DNA of 64,000 nucleotides from Paenibacillus chitinolyticus NBRC 15660 (GTDB lineage Bacteria > Bacillota > Bacilli > Paenibacillales > NBRC-103111), in NCBI RefSeq assembly GCF_000739915.1, contig NZ_BBJT01000005.1, positions 124,001 to 188,000 on the forward strand. The letters are read 5' to 3'. The notes under the pieces were generated by a model. The model had not been told where the DNA came from. It saw only the letters and a list, made by a program, of their open reading frames with translations, and made no database searches. The position numbers and the translations under genes are program-made. Positions 52,857 to 61,646 of the stretch are shown here, one piece after another (position 1 is the stretch's first letter; every line of letters starts with the position of its first letter).

Positions 52857-53207
52857 TTACTTGCATACCATAAGCAGATTCCCGTCCGGGTCCGTAAAGT
52901 TAAACCAGTGCCCGTTCTCGATTCCCGTGACCAGCCGGACGCCAAGGCTTTTCATGTAGGCATAGGACTGTTCGATATCGTCTGTGGCAAACTGGACCAC
53001 CGGCGCTTTAAATACCGTCTCCGGCGAGTAGATTTTACTGTCGAGCACAATTCCCGCCCCCTGCATCGGCAGAATATACAGGTGGCCGAACAGCACTTCG
53101 CCGTCCGCAGGAAGGCCTAGTATTTTACAGTACCAGCTCGCCGCTTGTTCAATATCGCTTACCGGGATAAACACGGTCAGAATCTTATTTTGGATAGGAC
53201 TTTTCAT
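52857..53207 (-). CDS. VOC family protein
   Basis: 116 residues from ATG at 53207 behind GGAACG-type bases (AGGAACG). LTVFIPVSDIEQAASWYCKI at the start and HWFNFTDPDGNLLMVC at the end mark one VOC module; the metal-binding Glu is in place of the more common one. Function unknown. Confidence 0.87.
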   Translation of the reverse strand: MKSPIQNKILTVFIPVSDIEQAASWYCKILGLPADGEVLFGHLYILPMQGAGIVLDSKIYSPETVFKAPVVQFATDDIEQSYAYMKSLGVRLVTGIENGHWFNFTDPDGNLLMVCK

Positions 53208-53278
53208 TTTCGTTCCTCCTATTCGATCCGGCATTGATTTGAGATGGCGGCAGTTTACTTGAAGCCGTATTCCCGCTC

Positions 53279-53809
53279 TTAATCCGGCACGACTTTTTTT
53301 CCGAGCTTATGCCCGGCCAGCACGACCGGCAGCAAAAGCAGCCCCAGCGGCGCATAGGTCAGCAGGTCCTGCCAAGTTGCCGCTCCGTCCCGGAGCAGTC
53401 TGTAAAACAAATAAACCGAGTAGGGCAGGCTTATGGCGACGGCGGTCACCACACCCGGTGTGTAGGATCTCAGCAGGATCGACTGTCCCAGATGGGTAAA
53501 TACATGTACGAACAGAAGCGCATTGAACCCGATAAACAAGGCCCAAATCTCCCTCTCGGCCGCCAAATACGTAACCGGGACAAAAAGAATAAATTCAACA
53601 AACACGGCCACGGCAAACTGCGAGGATTTCACGTTCGACATGTCCTTGAACAATTTTTGTCCCGGTCCCGGGATTAGCGGCCGGAGCCTCTCGTAGTTTC
53701 TGTTCATCCAGGGCTCCACAAAAATGATTTCTTCGAAATCGTGGATCATAAACGCCGCGAGGAACAGCCAGACGACCGCGTTCAGCGAGAAGTAATCATC
53801 GAAGAGCAT
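53279..53809 (-). CDS. HXXEE family membrane protein
   Basis: 176 residues from ATG at 53809 behind GGAGG; the frame is open to 53881. HDFEE at residues 22-26 is the HXXEE motif and HVFTHLGQSILLRSYTPGVV is the second family signature. Several hydrophobic segments are present. The family is of unknown function, sometimes called HXXEE domain-containing. The next gene upstream is 19 bases away, so they form an operon. Confidence 0.82.
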   Translation of the reverse strand: MLFDDYFSLNAVVWLFLAAFMIHDFEEIIFVEPWMNRNYERLRPLIPGPGQKLFKDMSNVKSSQFAVAVFVEFILFVPVTYLAAEREIWALFIGFNALLFVHVFTHLGQSILLRSYTPGVVTAVAISLPYSVYLFYRLLRDGAATWQDLLTYAPLGLLLLPVVLAGHKLGKKVVPD

Positions 53810-53828
53810 AGGTTCCTCCCCGTCTATT

Positions 53829-54560
53829 CTAGTCTTTGATTCCCCGGTATCTCGCGGTACGAAGCTCCTTGATATAAGCATCCAGCGCCGGCATGCCCGA
53901 CTCCACGGCCTGGCTGACCGAGCGCTCGATATCGTAAGGAACTCTTACGAACCGGATTTCAAGAGGGGCCGTCGTCCGGCAATCGATGCTGCCCTCCAGA
54001 ACGACGTAGGACGCCTGGGTCAGATCGAGCGGATTTCCGACGCTTCCTACATTGAACAGCACTTTGCCGTACAAATGCTGGAGATACGCGTTATGTATAT
54101 CGCCATAACCGACGATATCTGCGGGAATCCGCTCCCGGCATTTTTCCGACGATTCGAAGAGAGAAAGCCGTTTCTCCGGCTCGTCCCACGGCTGCACGCG
54201 CTCGTACAGGCTGCGGGGCGAAGCGTGGAACAGCCGGACGTATTTGCCGCTCATATAAAATTCGAGCGAAAAAGGCAGTCCCGCCAAGTATTCCAGCCGT
54301 TCTTTCCCGAGCACGTTCTGATGCCACTTCAGATCCTCGATCTCCGTTTCCCGGGTGATGAAATCGTCCCAGTTCCCGCTGACGACCTCTTCGCAGTGTT
54401 TCCGAATCAGATCGACCGCCTGGTCGGCATGCGGTCCTTTGCCAATCAGGTCGCCCAGGCAAAAAATTCTCGAGATGTCTTTGCGCCGGATATCCTCCAG
54501 CACGGCTTCCAGCGCCGGTATGTTTCCGTGAATGTCTGACAGGATCGCTATTTTATCCAC
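53829..54560 (-). CDS. Metallophosphoesterase (YfcE/Calcineurin-like)
   Basis: 243 residues from GTG behind GGAGGAC. The metal-binding motifs are LSDIHGN (Asp8, His10), CLGDLIGKGPHADQAVD (GDxxxxG) and SGNWDDF (GNWD), the usual order in small calcineurin-like phosphodiesterases. Substrate unknown. It is probably cotranscribed with the HXXEE gene. Confidence 0.9.
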   Translation of the reverse strand: MDKIAILSDIHGNIPALEAVLEDIRRKDISRIFCLGDLIGKGPHADQAVDLIRKHCEEVVSGNWDDFITRETEIEDLKWHQNVLGKERLEYLAGLPFSLEFYMSGKYVRLFHASPRSLYERVQPWDEPEKRLSLFESSEKCRERIPADIVGYGDIHNAYLQHLYGKVLFNVGSVGNPLDLTQASYVVLEGSIDCRTTAPLEIRFVRVPYDIERSVSQAVESGMPALDAYIKELRTARYRGIKD

Positions 54561-54696
54561 ACGTTTGTCCTCCGTAAGTCCGGCAGGTTAACCTGCTCTC
54601 TGTATTGGGTCGTATTTACTTTCGATCCGCCCGAAGCGGCTTCCTTCTTTTCCTTCCCAAACAATCTTCACTCCTTAGACGAAATAGACGAAAAAA

Positions 54697-54724
54697 AGAC
54701 TGCAATGATGGCTCGTCGCAGTCT
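54697..54724 (-). terminator. Terminator of the chemotaxis receptor gene
   Basis: AGACTGC pairs with GCAGTCT around a 14-base loop; the minus strand continues TTTTTTTCG. Confidence 0.8.
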
Positions 54725-54778
54725 CTTCGTTCAGGCAGTTGTGCGGTTGTGATGCGGAGGGCTATTCGGGCCCTCCCG

Positions 54779-56869
54779 TCATATTTTGAAATTGGCAATC
54801 GTTTGCTTCAACTGCTCGGCGCTTTCCCGTGTTCCTTCCACGATGTTCAGCACTTTGTCCGAACTGTCCATCGCAACGCTCGCTTGATCCGAAATACTTC
54901 CCGTTCCGGCAGCAGACTCGTTGTTGGCAATCGAAATTTCGTTGATCATGAGCGCCATATCCTCGATCGCCCGGCTCAGCTCATGCGCGGTCACGTTGAA
55001 GTCGCCCAGCAATTTTTCGTAAAATTCCGCGTCCTGGTAGTACTGCTGGCCCGTTTCGACCATCGCGTTGTAATCGTTGATGACGGTCGTATCAATAAAG
55101 GTGAGCATGCTTTCGGAGTTTGCCTTCAAATTCTGCACCGAAGAGGTGACGATTTGAACGACTTCGCGAATTTTGTTCGCGGAGTGTCCGGATACCTCGG
55201 CCAGCTTGCGGATTTCTCCAGCCACAACGGCAAAGCCTCTGCCCGCCTCCCCTGCTCTCGCCGCCTCGATATTGGCGTTCAGGGCCAGGAGATTGGTTTG
55301 AGCCGTAATCTCCAGAATGGAGTTCGCCAGTACCTGGATCTGCTCGACGGCTCTGGACTGCTCGATGGCGCTCTCCAGGCTCTCCCGCATTTGCCGGCCG
55401 ATTTCGACGGCCCGCTCGGACGATGCGACCGCGGTTTCGCGCAAATCTTCCGCCCGCTTGCTGACTTCTTTCGAAGCCTCTTCGCCTTGTTTCGCTTTGT
55501 CCGCGATCCGGTCGACGGACTGGCGGATGCTCGAGGACGAATGGTTCATTTCTTCCGTCGATGCGGCCGTTTCTTCCATGGCGGCGGCCATTTGCTGCGT
55601 CGTGCCGGATACGTTCTGGATTTGGCCGTTGAGATCCGTCAAATGGCTGCTCACCGCCGTTACCGAACTGCCGAGTTTATCCGACTCTTCCACAACGGTG
55701 CGGATCGTATCGCTGATCGAGGCCTGCATCGTATGCATGGACTGCATCAAAACGCCCGTCTCATCCTTGGACTTCATAAATTTCTGCGGAACCGGATGCG
55801 AAAAGTCTCCGCCCGCGATGACTTTCAAGTGCCCGGTCGCCACTTTAATCGGCGTCGTAATCCGGTACGAAAGCAGCACGAGAATGGCCGCAAACACGAG
55901 AATACTGCCGATGATGACGATGACCAGACCTTTTTTCAGGGCCGTAACATCTTGCATATACTCATCGACCGGCTTGAAGGAAATAACGAACATATCCTGC
56001 AGGGACGATTTAGCGTAGGAAGCGATTTGCTGCTGACCGTTCAGCGTGAAATACCCGACTCCCTTCTTGTTCGCGCTTACCTCCTTGAAAAAAGCGGGTA
56101 CGTCTCCTTCCGCTTTGGTCATATCGTACTTCAACACTTCTTTGCCGTCTTCGGAAGCGACGAGAACTCCTGCCGCATTGATCATAAACGTCTTAACGTT
56201 GCCCTCCTCCGTGGACCGGACGATATTCGCCGACAACTTGGTCAGATCAACCGCCGTCCCTACGATGGAAGGCATCGCATCGGTACTACCGTCCGGAATG
56301 TGCGACAGCAGCGCCATAATCGGTCCTCCGGTTACGGGAGATTGAACGGGGCCGAACAAGACGGGACCTTTCTTCATCCCTTCCAGGAGAGACTTGTCGA
56401 GATCGGCCACGCCGATATCCATACCGACGGATTGTCCGCCGATGCCGTCCGATACGATCGCGCTGTTGTACGCGGCATAAATATTTTCGTACAAGCCGTT
56501 CGCGTCCGTGATGAGCTTGCCGAGATAAGCGGATGCCGTGGCGGCGTTTTCCGATTTCGGATTGCCGGTTTTCTTAATTTCCTTGAATGTGTTGACCAAA
56601 AAAGGATTGTTCGCAATCATCGAAGAACTTAACGATAAGTTGGTGAAGGCCAGATCCATCTGGTTCACCTTCTCCGAAACGATGTTCGTCATGGACTTCC
56701 TCGCTTCACCTTCAAGCGAATCGGCCGATGTGCTGCTTGCATACCACAACGCGATTAACATCGGAATGGTCATACAAGCAACCGATATCAGCATGATCTT
56801 GGCGAATAAGCCGGTTAGATTGATTTTTCCGAATATGCCTCGTATCCGTTTTGTCTTGCTTTTTAACAT
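54779..56869 (-). CDS. Methyl-accepting chemotaxis protein
   Basis: About 696 residues; the start is one of two adjacent ATG codons (56869 or 56872) behind AGGGGG. A membrane segment lies near 20-40, a long external sensor region of roughly 270 residues follows (dCache-like), a second membrane segment near 315, a HAMP linker, and the receptor signaling domain with [20 protein letters not shown] (the kinase-control hairpin) at about 540. It senses an external ligand and controls CheA. The gene is a single unit with a sigma-D-type promoter. Confidence 0.93.
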   Translation of the reverse strand: MLKSKTKRIRGIFGKINLTGLFAKIMLISVACMTIPMLIALWYASSTSADSLEGEARKSMTNIVSEKVNQMDLAFTNLSLSSSMIANNPFLVNTFKEIKKTGNPKSENAATASAYLGKLITDANGLYENIYAAYNSAIVSDGIGGQSVGMDIGVADLDKSLLEGMKKGPVLFGPVQSPVTGGPIMALLSHIPDGSTDAMPSIVGTAVDLTKLSANIVRSTEEGNVKTFMINAAGVLVASEDGKEVLKYDMTKAEGDVPAFFKEVSANKKGVGYFTLNGQQQIASYAKSSLQDMFVISFKPVDEYMQDVTALKKGLVIVIIGSILVFAAILVLLSYRITTPIKVATGHLKVIAGGDFSHPVPQKFMKSKDETGVLMQSMHTMQASISDTIRTVVEESDKLGSSVTAVSSHLTDLNGQIQNVSGTTQQMAAAMEETAASTEEMNHSSSSIRQSVDRIADKAKQGEEASKEVSKRAEDLRETAVASSERAVEIGRQMRESLESAIEQSRAVEQIQVLANSILEITAQTNLLALNANIEAARAGEAGRGFAVVAGEIRKLAEVSGHSANKIREVVQIVTSSVQNLKANSESMLTFIDTTVINDYNAMVETGQQYYQDAEFYEKLLGDFNVTAHELSRAIEDMALMINEISIANNESAAGTGSISDQASVAMDSSDKVLNIVEGTRESAEQLKQTIANFKI

Positions 56870-56914
56870 CATGCTCCCCCTCATATAGCGGCGTATGCCA
56901 AATAGATACCTATT

Positions 56915-56965
56915 TCATCGACAAAAACAGACAAAAAGTTAATATTAAATTTACTTAATTCGACA
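56915..56965 (-). promoter_or_regulatory. Sigma-D-type promoter plus Spo0A box upstream of chemotaxis receptor
   Basis: On the minus strand TAAC and GTCGATGA are 15 bases apart, close to the motility promoter TAAA-N15-GCCGATAA (56915-56941). TTCGACA on the plus strand, the Spo0A box, lies at 56959-56965 just upstream. Motility genes and Spo0A control are reasonable partners. Confidence 0.45.
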
Positions 56966-57015
56966 ATCATTTAAAGGAATTTGTTTCTCAAGAACCATTT
57001 TTTGTAGGTCAAAAG

Positions 57016-57043
57016 AAACAACCTCTCCGCGGAGTGGTTGTTT
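57016..57043. terminator. Hairpin downstream of the DUF2569 gene
   Basis: AAACAACC pairs with GGTTGTTT around CTCCGCGGAG-type inner bases; it is 110 bases after the DUF2569 stop, so it may terminate that gene, though T tracts are weak. Confidence 0.5.
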
Positions 57044-57154
57044 TGAGTTGGGGGATATTTTTTAATTTTTGGCCGCATTTGATGAAACCTGTCCCCTTAT
57101 CCAAAAGGATAGTGGATACAGCTCGGACAAATCTCAGCCGCTTTATTCCTCTCG

Positions 57155-57712
57155 TCAAACGACATACGTATTCCTAACACGCTCCGATTTCACAAAATAC
57201 AAAGTCCAAATCAGACAGGTGATCCCGTTTTTTATCAAATCTCTCAAGGCCCCATCCACAAAATCGGAAGCCAATTCGGAAACGGACAAGTAAGCGAAAT
57301 AAGCAACGGTAGAAAGCAATAAGCTTAGCAGCAGGTAAGCGATGGACATCGTTTTAAAAAGCCGTTTTTGTTTGAAGCACAAGTAGCCGAGAACCAATGG
57401 ACATACCGCATAGAACAGATGCGAAACCGTCTCCACCAAAACAGCCGCGCCCAAAGCCGGATAGTAGCTGAAATAATCGGCAACTTCCCCTGACTCAACC
57501 ATGGGCCATACATAATCGACCAAGCTATAGACGGCGTAAATAAATGTTAGAATTAACCCGATCGAAAACACAATCAACCAACCGCCAAATCCCGATATCC
57601 CCGGTCGCGTATAATCGTCCTCATAAACCTCTTTTCCGTTTTGATTTAAATCTCTGACAAAAGGTTCCATATTCCGATCCGCTCTTTTCCTATAAATTAC
57701 TTCTTCGTTCAT
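57155..57712 (-). CDS. DUF2569 membrane protein
   Basis: 185 residues. A hydrophilic N-terminus of about 40 residues is followed by four membrane segments; ISGFGGWLIVFSIGLILTF is the DUF2569 signature. The protein may be an envelope-stress or lysozyme-like-linked membrane protein, but no function is proved. The ATG has no clear ribosome binding site. The upstream element is nearly identical to that of the stalk gene at 59448, including a Spo0A box. Confidence 0.82.
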   Translation of the reverse strand: MNEEVIYRKRADRNMEPFVRDLNQNGKEVYEDDYTRPGISGFGGWLIVFSIGLILTFIYAVYSLVDYVWPMVESGEVADYFSYYPALGAAVLVETVSHLFYAVCPLVLGYLCFKQKRLFKTMSIAYLLLSLLLSTVAYFAYLSVSELASDFVDGALRDLIKNGITCLIWTLYFVKSERVRNTYVV

Positions 57713-57760
57713 TCAAGCATATTTTGCAACCATTGAATATGGGGTTATTTTGTCGAAAAT
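57713..57760 (-). promoter_or_regulatory. Conserved promoter element with Spo0A box (copy 1)
   Basis: On the minus strand, TTTTCGACAAAATAAC, then CCAT, then AAAATATGCTT and AATGA, in the same order and spacing as upstream of the gene at 59448. TTCGACA is the Spo0A box read from the other side. Confidence 0.5.
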
Positions 57761-57771
57761 GCTAAAGAAAA

Positions 57772-57793
57772 AAAGACCTCATGCAAGGTCTTT
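57772..57793 (-). terminator. Terminator of the XRE regulator gene
   Basis: AAAGACCT pairs with AGGTCTTT around a 5-base loop; the minus strand continues CTTTTTTTC. Confidence 0.75.
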
Positions 57794-57846
57794 CAAGATA
57801 TGGTATGAAGCGCGGGCTCGCTGATGATCTTTTGCTGACGGAAGAT

Positions 57847-58266
57847 TTAGGTACGTTCCACCGGAGTGTTGCCGGAAGCTGCTTCTTTTGAAGCAAGATG
57901 GTTGTTGTAAAAGTACTTAACGGAACTTTCGAACTGCGATACGATAAACAGCTTATCTCCCTCGCTCAGTTCATCAAAACGCTCCAGCGTTTCTTGGTCA
58001 AAAAGGTAGAGATAGTTCGTTTCCGTCTCACCGGTTTCCGTACCCGAGTACCCCGCCATATTCATCAGTTGCTGATAAGGATAATTGTATGCTTTGGCCA
58101 GACGCTTTAACGTTTCCGGAGAAGGCCGCAATGCGGCACCGGTTCTGGGATCGACCCCTTTCTCGACATAGCGCAAATAGCTGTGACTGACACCGGCACG
58201 CTGCCCAGCCTCTCTCAGGCTTTCTTTACCGCGAAGATTTTTTAGTACTTCTCCTAAAGTCGTCAA
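57847..58266 (-). CDS. XRE family helix-turn-helix regulator
   Basis: 139 residues from TTG at 58266, nine bases after GGGAGG; a longer frame to 58305 is less likely. The helix-turn-helix is SLREAGQRAGVSHSYLRYVE, followed by PSPETLKRLAKAYNYPYQQL, a Cro/C1-type DNA-binding domain. The C-terminal 60 residues, acidic then with SSVKYFYNN, may bind a partner. It sits directly downstream of sigK on the same strand, but is separated by a terminator, so it is probably read from its own promoter. Confidence 0.87.
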   Translation of the reverse strand: MTTLGEVLKNLRGKESLREAGQRAGVSHSYLRYVEKGVDPRTGAALRPSPETLKRLAKAYNYPYQQLMNMAGYSGTETGETETNYLYLFDQETLERFDELSEGDKLFIVSQFESSVKYFYNNHLASKEAASGNTPVERT

Positions 58267-58342
58267 TCTGGAACGCCTCCCAACCTCTTTTCTTATATAG
58301 TACATTATGTGCTACATGTTTTACAAGAAAAAAATAAAAAAA

Positions 58343-58357
58343 CCCTCATCACGAGGG
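58343..58357 (-). terminator. Terminator of sigK
   Basis: CCCTC pairs with GAGGG around a 5-base loop; the minus strand continues TTTTTTTA, 27 bases after the sigK stop. Confidence 0.7.
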
Positions 58358-58383
58358 GATCATTCCTTGCAGATAAGTCCGAT

Positions 58384-59085
58384 TCACCGCTTCGCTTTGT
58401 AAAACTCGTGATACAGCTTCATCAGCGCGCGTTTCTCGATGCGTGAAACATAACTCCGTGAGATTCCCAGTTCCTTCGCGATTTCCCGCTGGGTCCGCTC
58501 TTCACCGCCGTGCTCCAGCCCGAACCGTCCGACCACCACTTCTTTTTCACGTTCGTCCAAAATATCGAGGTTGCGGTAAATTTTGCTTTTCTCGATCTTG
58601 AGCTGCACCTTGTCGACAACGTCATCCGCTTCTGTGCCTAGGATATCTATGAGGGTGATTTCGTTGCCCTCCTTGTCGGTTCCTATCGGATCGTGTAAAG
58701 AAACGTCCTTCCGGGTCTTTTTGAGGGAACGCAAGTGCATCAGGATTTCATTTTCTATACATCTTGCCGCGAAAGTCGCCAGCTTGGTCCCTTTGGTCGG
58801 GGAAAAGCTCTCGATCGCTTTGATGAGGCCGATCGTTCCGATCGAAATGAGGTCTTCCAGATCCTCGCCGGTGTTGTCAAACTTCTTGACGATATGTGCA
58901 ACAAGCCGAAGATTATGTTCGATGAGCAAATTGCGGGCGTGGGCATCGCCTTCCGCCATTTTTTGCAGATACTTGCTTTCTTCCGCCTCGGTGAGGGGCT
59001 GCGGGAACGCGTTGTTCTTGACGTACGATACCAGCAGTGTCAGTTCTTTGATGAAAAAAGCAATGGCGCTAAACAATCCTGGCAA
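58384..59085 (-). CDS. sigK: Sporulation sigma factor SigK (pro-form, uninterrupted)
   Basis: 233 residues from TTG at 59085, with AGGAGGTGT about eight bases upstream. The first 20 residues ([20 protein letters not shown]) are the hydrophobic pro-sequence that SpoIVFB removes. Regions 2 to 4 follow: [20 protein letters not shown] (2.2-2.3), [20 protein letters not shown] (2.4-3.0), and [20 protein letters not shown] with IEKRALMKL (4.2). Sigma-K directs late mother-cell genes, including coat genes. In many species the gene is split by a skin element near ENEIL; here the frame is intact. Confidence 0.96.
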   Translation of the reverse strand: MPGLFSAIAFFIKELTLLVSYVKNNAFPQPLTEAEESKYLQKMAEGDAHARNLLIEHNLRLVAHIVKKFDNTGEDLEDLISIGTIGLIKAIESFSPTKGTKLATFAARCIENEILMHLRSLKKTRKDVSLHDPIGTDKEGNEITLIDILGTEADDVVDKVQLKIEKSKIYRNLDILDEREKEVVVGRFGLEHGGEERTQREIAKELGISRSYVSRIEKRALMKLYHEFYKAKR

Positions 59086-59228
59086 AGAGGACACCTCCTG
59101 CTCCAATTCCCGTACCAACCATGGATTAACGGCTGCGGTCTTCTCATTGTATGAGGGCAGGTGCCTAATTGTGCCTGTACGGGCGGAATTGGTGCGGAGG
59201 GATTCGAAGGAATGAATACCGATAAAAA
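59086..59228. other. Region directly upstream of sigK
   Basis: No gene was found between the sigK start and the sigma-like relic. The ribosome binding site of sigK and its promoter region lie here; no convincing -10/-35 pair was identified by eye. Confidence 0.4.
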
Positions 59229-59335
59229 GGTGATCTCATTCCCTTCCTTGTCTATCGGAAGAAGTTGTACGGGAACTCGCCGGCTGTAGCTGACCGAAGA
59301 TGCATCAGGTTCTCGATATTTATGCACTGAGCGCG
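59229..59335 (-). pseudogene. Decayed sigma-K-like gene fragment
   Basis: On the minus strand two pieces in shifted frames match the same internal segment of sigK: AQCINIENLMHLRS (sig[15 protein letters not shown]) and, after a stop and a deletion of about 15 bases, [10 protein letters not shown] (sig[11 protein letters not shown]). At DNA level CCTGATGCA and GACAAGGA plus GGGAATGA are kept. It cannot encode a working protein. It begins close to the skin junction of sigK in other species (around ENEIL). Confidence 0.7.
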
Positions 59336-59363
59336 GTTAGTTGGAATATCGTTTTTTCACCTT

Positions 59364-59413
59364 TTTTCGACAAAATAACACCATTTCCCGTATTGGAAAA
59401 ATATGCTTAAATG
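59364..59413 (+). promoter_or_regulatory. Conserved promoter element with Spo0A box (copy 2)
   Basis: TTTTCGACAAAATAAC, then CCAT, then AAATATGCTT and AAATGA match the DUF2569 upstream element in sequence and spacing. TTCGACA at 59366-59372 is a Spo0A box in reverse; TATGCTT at 59402-59408 may be the -10. The gene starts at 59448. Confidence 0.5.
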
Positions 59414-59447
59414 AGGTTTGTACCTATTTTTAGAATGGAGATAGAAG

Positions 59448-60050
59448 ATGAAAAAGAAAATTATCATGCTTGTTGCTGCGTTTAGTGTGTTCGCAGGGGT
59501 CGTATCTGCATCAAGCATTAATGGAGTTTACAAAGGAAATGCCATCGTCAAGGTCACGGTTAACGGCAATGAAGTCAAAAGCGAAGTACCTGGGATCAAT
59601 TTGGACGGAACCACCATGCTTCCTGTGAGAGCCGTTTCTGAGGCACTGGGAGCAGAAGTGAAGTGGGATCAGAATACTTATACGGCGGAAATAGAAGCAT
59701 CGCCGACTTTTAAAAGCCTGGATGAGATAGCAAGGCATTTAAAGAACTACAATATTCATTCGGTTGATTACCATACGGATGGATCCGGCCACACGGAATT
59801 CATTGCTATTTATGAGGGTGTATTCTTTATGGGGAATGAAAATGAATATAATGAGACAGTCAAGGAAATAGCCAAGCAAGCAATCACTCTGGGAACTACT
59901 GATTTTATTTTCGCTGATATGCTCAATCAATCCGTAGAAGGAACAACCGACAATGCTCGAGCTTTTTATAACGGTAAACTAACGGAAACTCAGTTTTTCG
60001 ATACCCTGATTAGAGAGGATATAGAAGAAGAGAGCGAGCTAGATTCATAA
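59448..60050 (+). CDS. Stalk-domain (copper amine oxidase N-terminal) secreted protein
   Basis: 200 residues, ATG behind GGAGAT. A signal peptide ends near residue 21 (VSA/SS). The stalk repeat is INLDGTTMLPVRAVSEALGA with VKWDQNTYTAEIE. The C-terminal 110 residues form a separate domain (LDEIARHLKNYNIHSVDYHT and later TTDFIFADMLNQSVEG) of unknown role. It has a Spo0A-box promoter and its own terminator. It is related in build to the gene at 46597. Confidence 0.82.
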   Translation: MKKKIIMLVAAFSVFAGVVSASSINGVYKGNAIVKVTVNGNEVKSEVPGINLDGTTMLPVRAVSEALGAEVKWDQNTYTAEIEASPTFKSLDEIARHLKNYNIHSVDYHTDGSGHTEFIAIYEGVFFMGNENEYNETVKEIAKQAITLGTTDFIFADMLNQSVEGTTDNARAFYNGKLTETQFFDTLIREDIEEESELDS

Positions 60051-60064
60051 ACCAAGTATTAAAA

Positions 60065-60091
60065 AAAGGGGCCCTCGATTGAGGCCCCTTT
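60065..60091 (+). terminator. Terminator after the stalk-domain gene at 59448
   Basis: AAAGGGGCC pairs with GGCCCCTTT, with CTC/GAG inside; the arms give bidirectional termination. Confidence 0.9.
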
Positions 60092-60144
60092 CTTCTATAT
60101 TCTTACAAACGATTCCGTTGCTTTGAACGAATTTTTAATTTTCT

Positions 60145-60570
60145 TTAAACAGATTCACTATACTTTTTAAAATTATCTAGAATCGCCTGCCATCCTGCTT
60201 TCTGCATCTCAACGGAATTGGCGGCTTCCGCTTCAAAAGCTTCAATTACCTTGGTGTTATTTTCTTGACCAATAAACGTGATCGTAACGTTTCTTCCGTC
60301 TCCAAGCGTGTAAGAAATCAATTCGTTTATTCTGATTTCATCATATTCTCCACCGAATTCAAATCCAAAACTTCCATCTTTCGCTTCCATCCTTGTGAGA
60401 AATTTTCCGCCAACCCTTAAATCGTTTTCGGCTTTCGGGGCATGCCAGTCATCAGAAGCAAAAGACCATTTCGTTATATGCTGTGGTTCTGTCCAATATT
60501 CCCACACTTTTTCAACGGGAGCATGAACTGTGGCTTCTACCGTTATTGTTACTTTATCGCCGGTTTCCAT
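60145..60570 (-). CDS. SRPBCC/AHSA1 family protein
   Basis: 141 residues. TVHAPVEKVWEYWTEPQHIT near residue 15 and EAEAANSVEMQKAGWQAILD near the end mark the AHSA1 or START-like fold, a cavity for hydrophobic ligands. VTITFIGQENNTKVIEAFE is the central strand pair. Ligand unknown. It is a single-gene unit. Confidence 0.88.
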   Translation of the reverse strand: METGDKVTITVEATVHAPVEKVWEYWTEPQHITKWSFASDDWHAPKAENDLRVGGKFLTRMEAKDGSFGFEFGGEYDEIRINELISYTLGDGRNVTITFIGQENNTKVIEAFEAEAANSVEMQKAGWQAILDNFKKYSESV

Positions 60571-60723
60571 TCTAATTACCGCCCCACTCTATTAGATTTG
60601 TACTATCGATAATTATACCACTGTGCAAACGGGAAACGATAGTTCAAAAAACACCCAATATTACCGATGATTCATATGAAAAACAGATTAAAAACTCCCA
60701 CTATAAAAAGAGAGCCCCCGCCC

Positions 60724-61446
60724 TCATCCCTTCGACGTTTTCGGAGTCGGTTTCGGCGTGGAAGGCGGCGAAGGTGTAGACGGTTTGGTCGCCGGCGTCG
60801 GAGTCGGTTTGGCGGTGGCGGTCTCCGGCTTGGATGTCGGCTTCGGCGTCGGTTTCTGCGTTGCCGCGGGTTTCGGCGAAGCGGAAGCCGCAGGCTTAGG
60901 CGATGGAGATGCGGTCGGTTTGGGCGATAGCGTGGTTCCCGGTTTTGCCGTTGGCGACGCCGTCGGTTTTGACGTGTTCGTTGCCGTCGGTTTTGGCGTG
61001 TTAGATGCCCCGGGTTTAATCGTCGGCGATACGGACGGTGCAGGCGATATTTTTGCCGTCGGCTTGGGTGTCACGGTTGGCCTAGGCGTCACGGTCGGCT
61101 TTGCCGTCTTATACGGTACGATGACCGTGGTGTCCGTATCGGCATCGTCTTCCCGGTTTTCGTCGGTAGATGAGCCGCCCTGCTGCGTCTGCGTTCCCTG
61201 CTCAGGCGTGACAACGGGGGTCTGGTCCGCAGACGGCACTTTGGCACCGGCTGGCGTCGACAACGGCACGTTTAAGGGCTTCTCGGGTCCCGCATTTACC
61301 GCGCCCACGATCATCAGCACGAAACAGGCCCCGGACCCCATAAAAATATTTTTGGCTTTTCCGTTTTTCCGGATAACGGCGACAACGGCCCATACGAACA
61401 AAGCCACACAACCGAGTAAACTTAACATGCCAATCGAATTCCACAT
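60724..61446 (-). CDS. Membrane protein with Lys-Pro-Thr repeat tail
   Basis: 240 residues, ATG behind GGGAGG. Two membrane segments lie within the first 55 residues (MLSLLGCVALFVWAVVAVI and GACFVLMIVGAVNA). From residue 100 the sequence is a low-complexity array of KPTATPxP-type units, about 25 units of 4-6 residues, rich in Thr, Pro, Lys, Ser and Ala. It looks like a surface stalk or cell-wall spacer. The repeats give a periodic DNA sequence that may be slippery. Confidence 0.75.
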   Translation of the reverse strand: MWNSIGMLSLLGCVALFVWAVVAVIRKNGKAKNIFMGSGACFVLMIVGAVNAGPEKPLNVPLSTPAGAKVPSADQTPVVTPEQGTQTQQGGSSTDENREDDADTDTTVIVPYKTAKPTVTPRPTVTPKPTAKISPAPSVSPTIKPGASNTPKPTATNTSKPTASPTAKPGTTLSPKPTASPSPKPAASASPKPAATQKPTPKPTSKPETATAKPTPTPATKPSTPSPPSTPKPTPKTSKG

Positions 61447-61563
61447 AAAAAGTTACAGCCTCCCGTGTAGTTTCAAGACTTTTAGTATAGCAGAATCCGG
61501 TTCGTTTTAGAGGGAAAATTTTGCACTTTTTCCCTATTCTTTTCGCACGCCGGAAAATAAAAA

Positions 61564-61583
61564 AGAAGCCTCTGACGGCTTCT
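61564..61583 (-). terminator. Terminator of the Imm51-like gene
   Basis: AGAAGCC pairs with GGCTTCT around a 6-base loop; the minus strand continues TTTTTTATTTT, 64 bases after the stop. Confidence 0.8.
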
Positions 61584-61646
61584 CTGTTCAGCTTATCGCT
61601 TCGATGGATATCGGTGTGACGCTCCAAGTTCTCCCGAAGCCGTTTA

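Noticed and set aside
54605-56632. Open frame of 675 codons opposite the chemotaxis receptor
   Set aside because: It is the reverse shadow of the receptor gene, without family similarity or ribosome binding site.
60667-60930. Arg/Gly-rich frame on the plus strand
   Set aside because: It is the complement of the Lys-Pro-Thr repeats; low complexity explains it.
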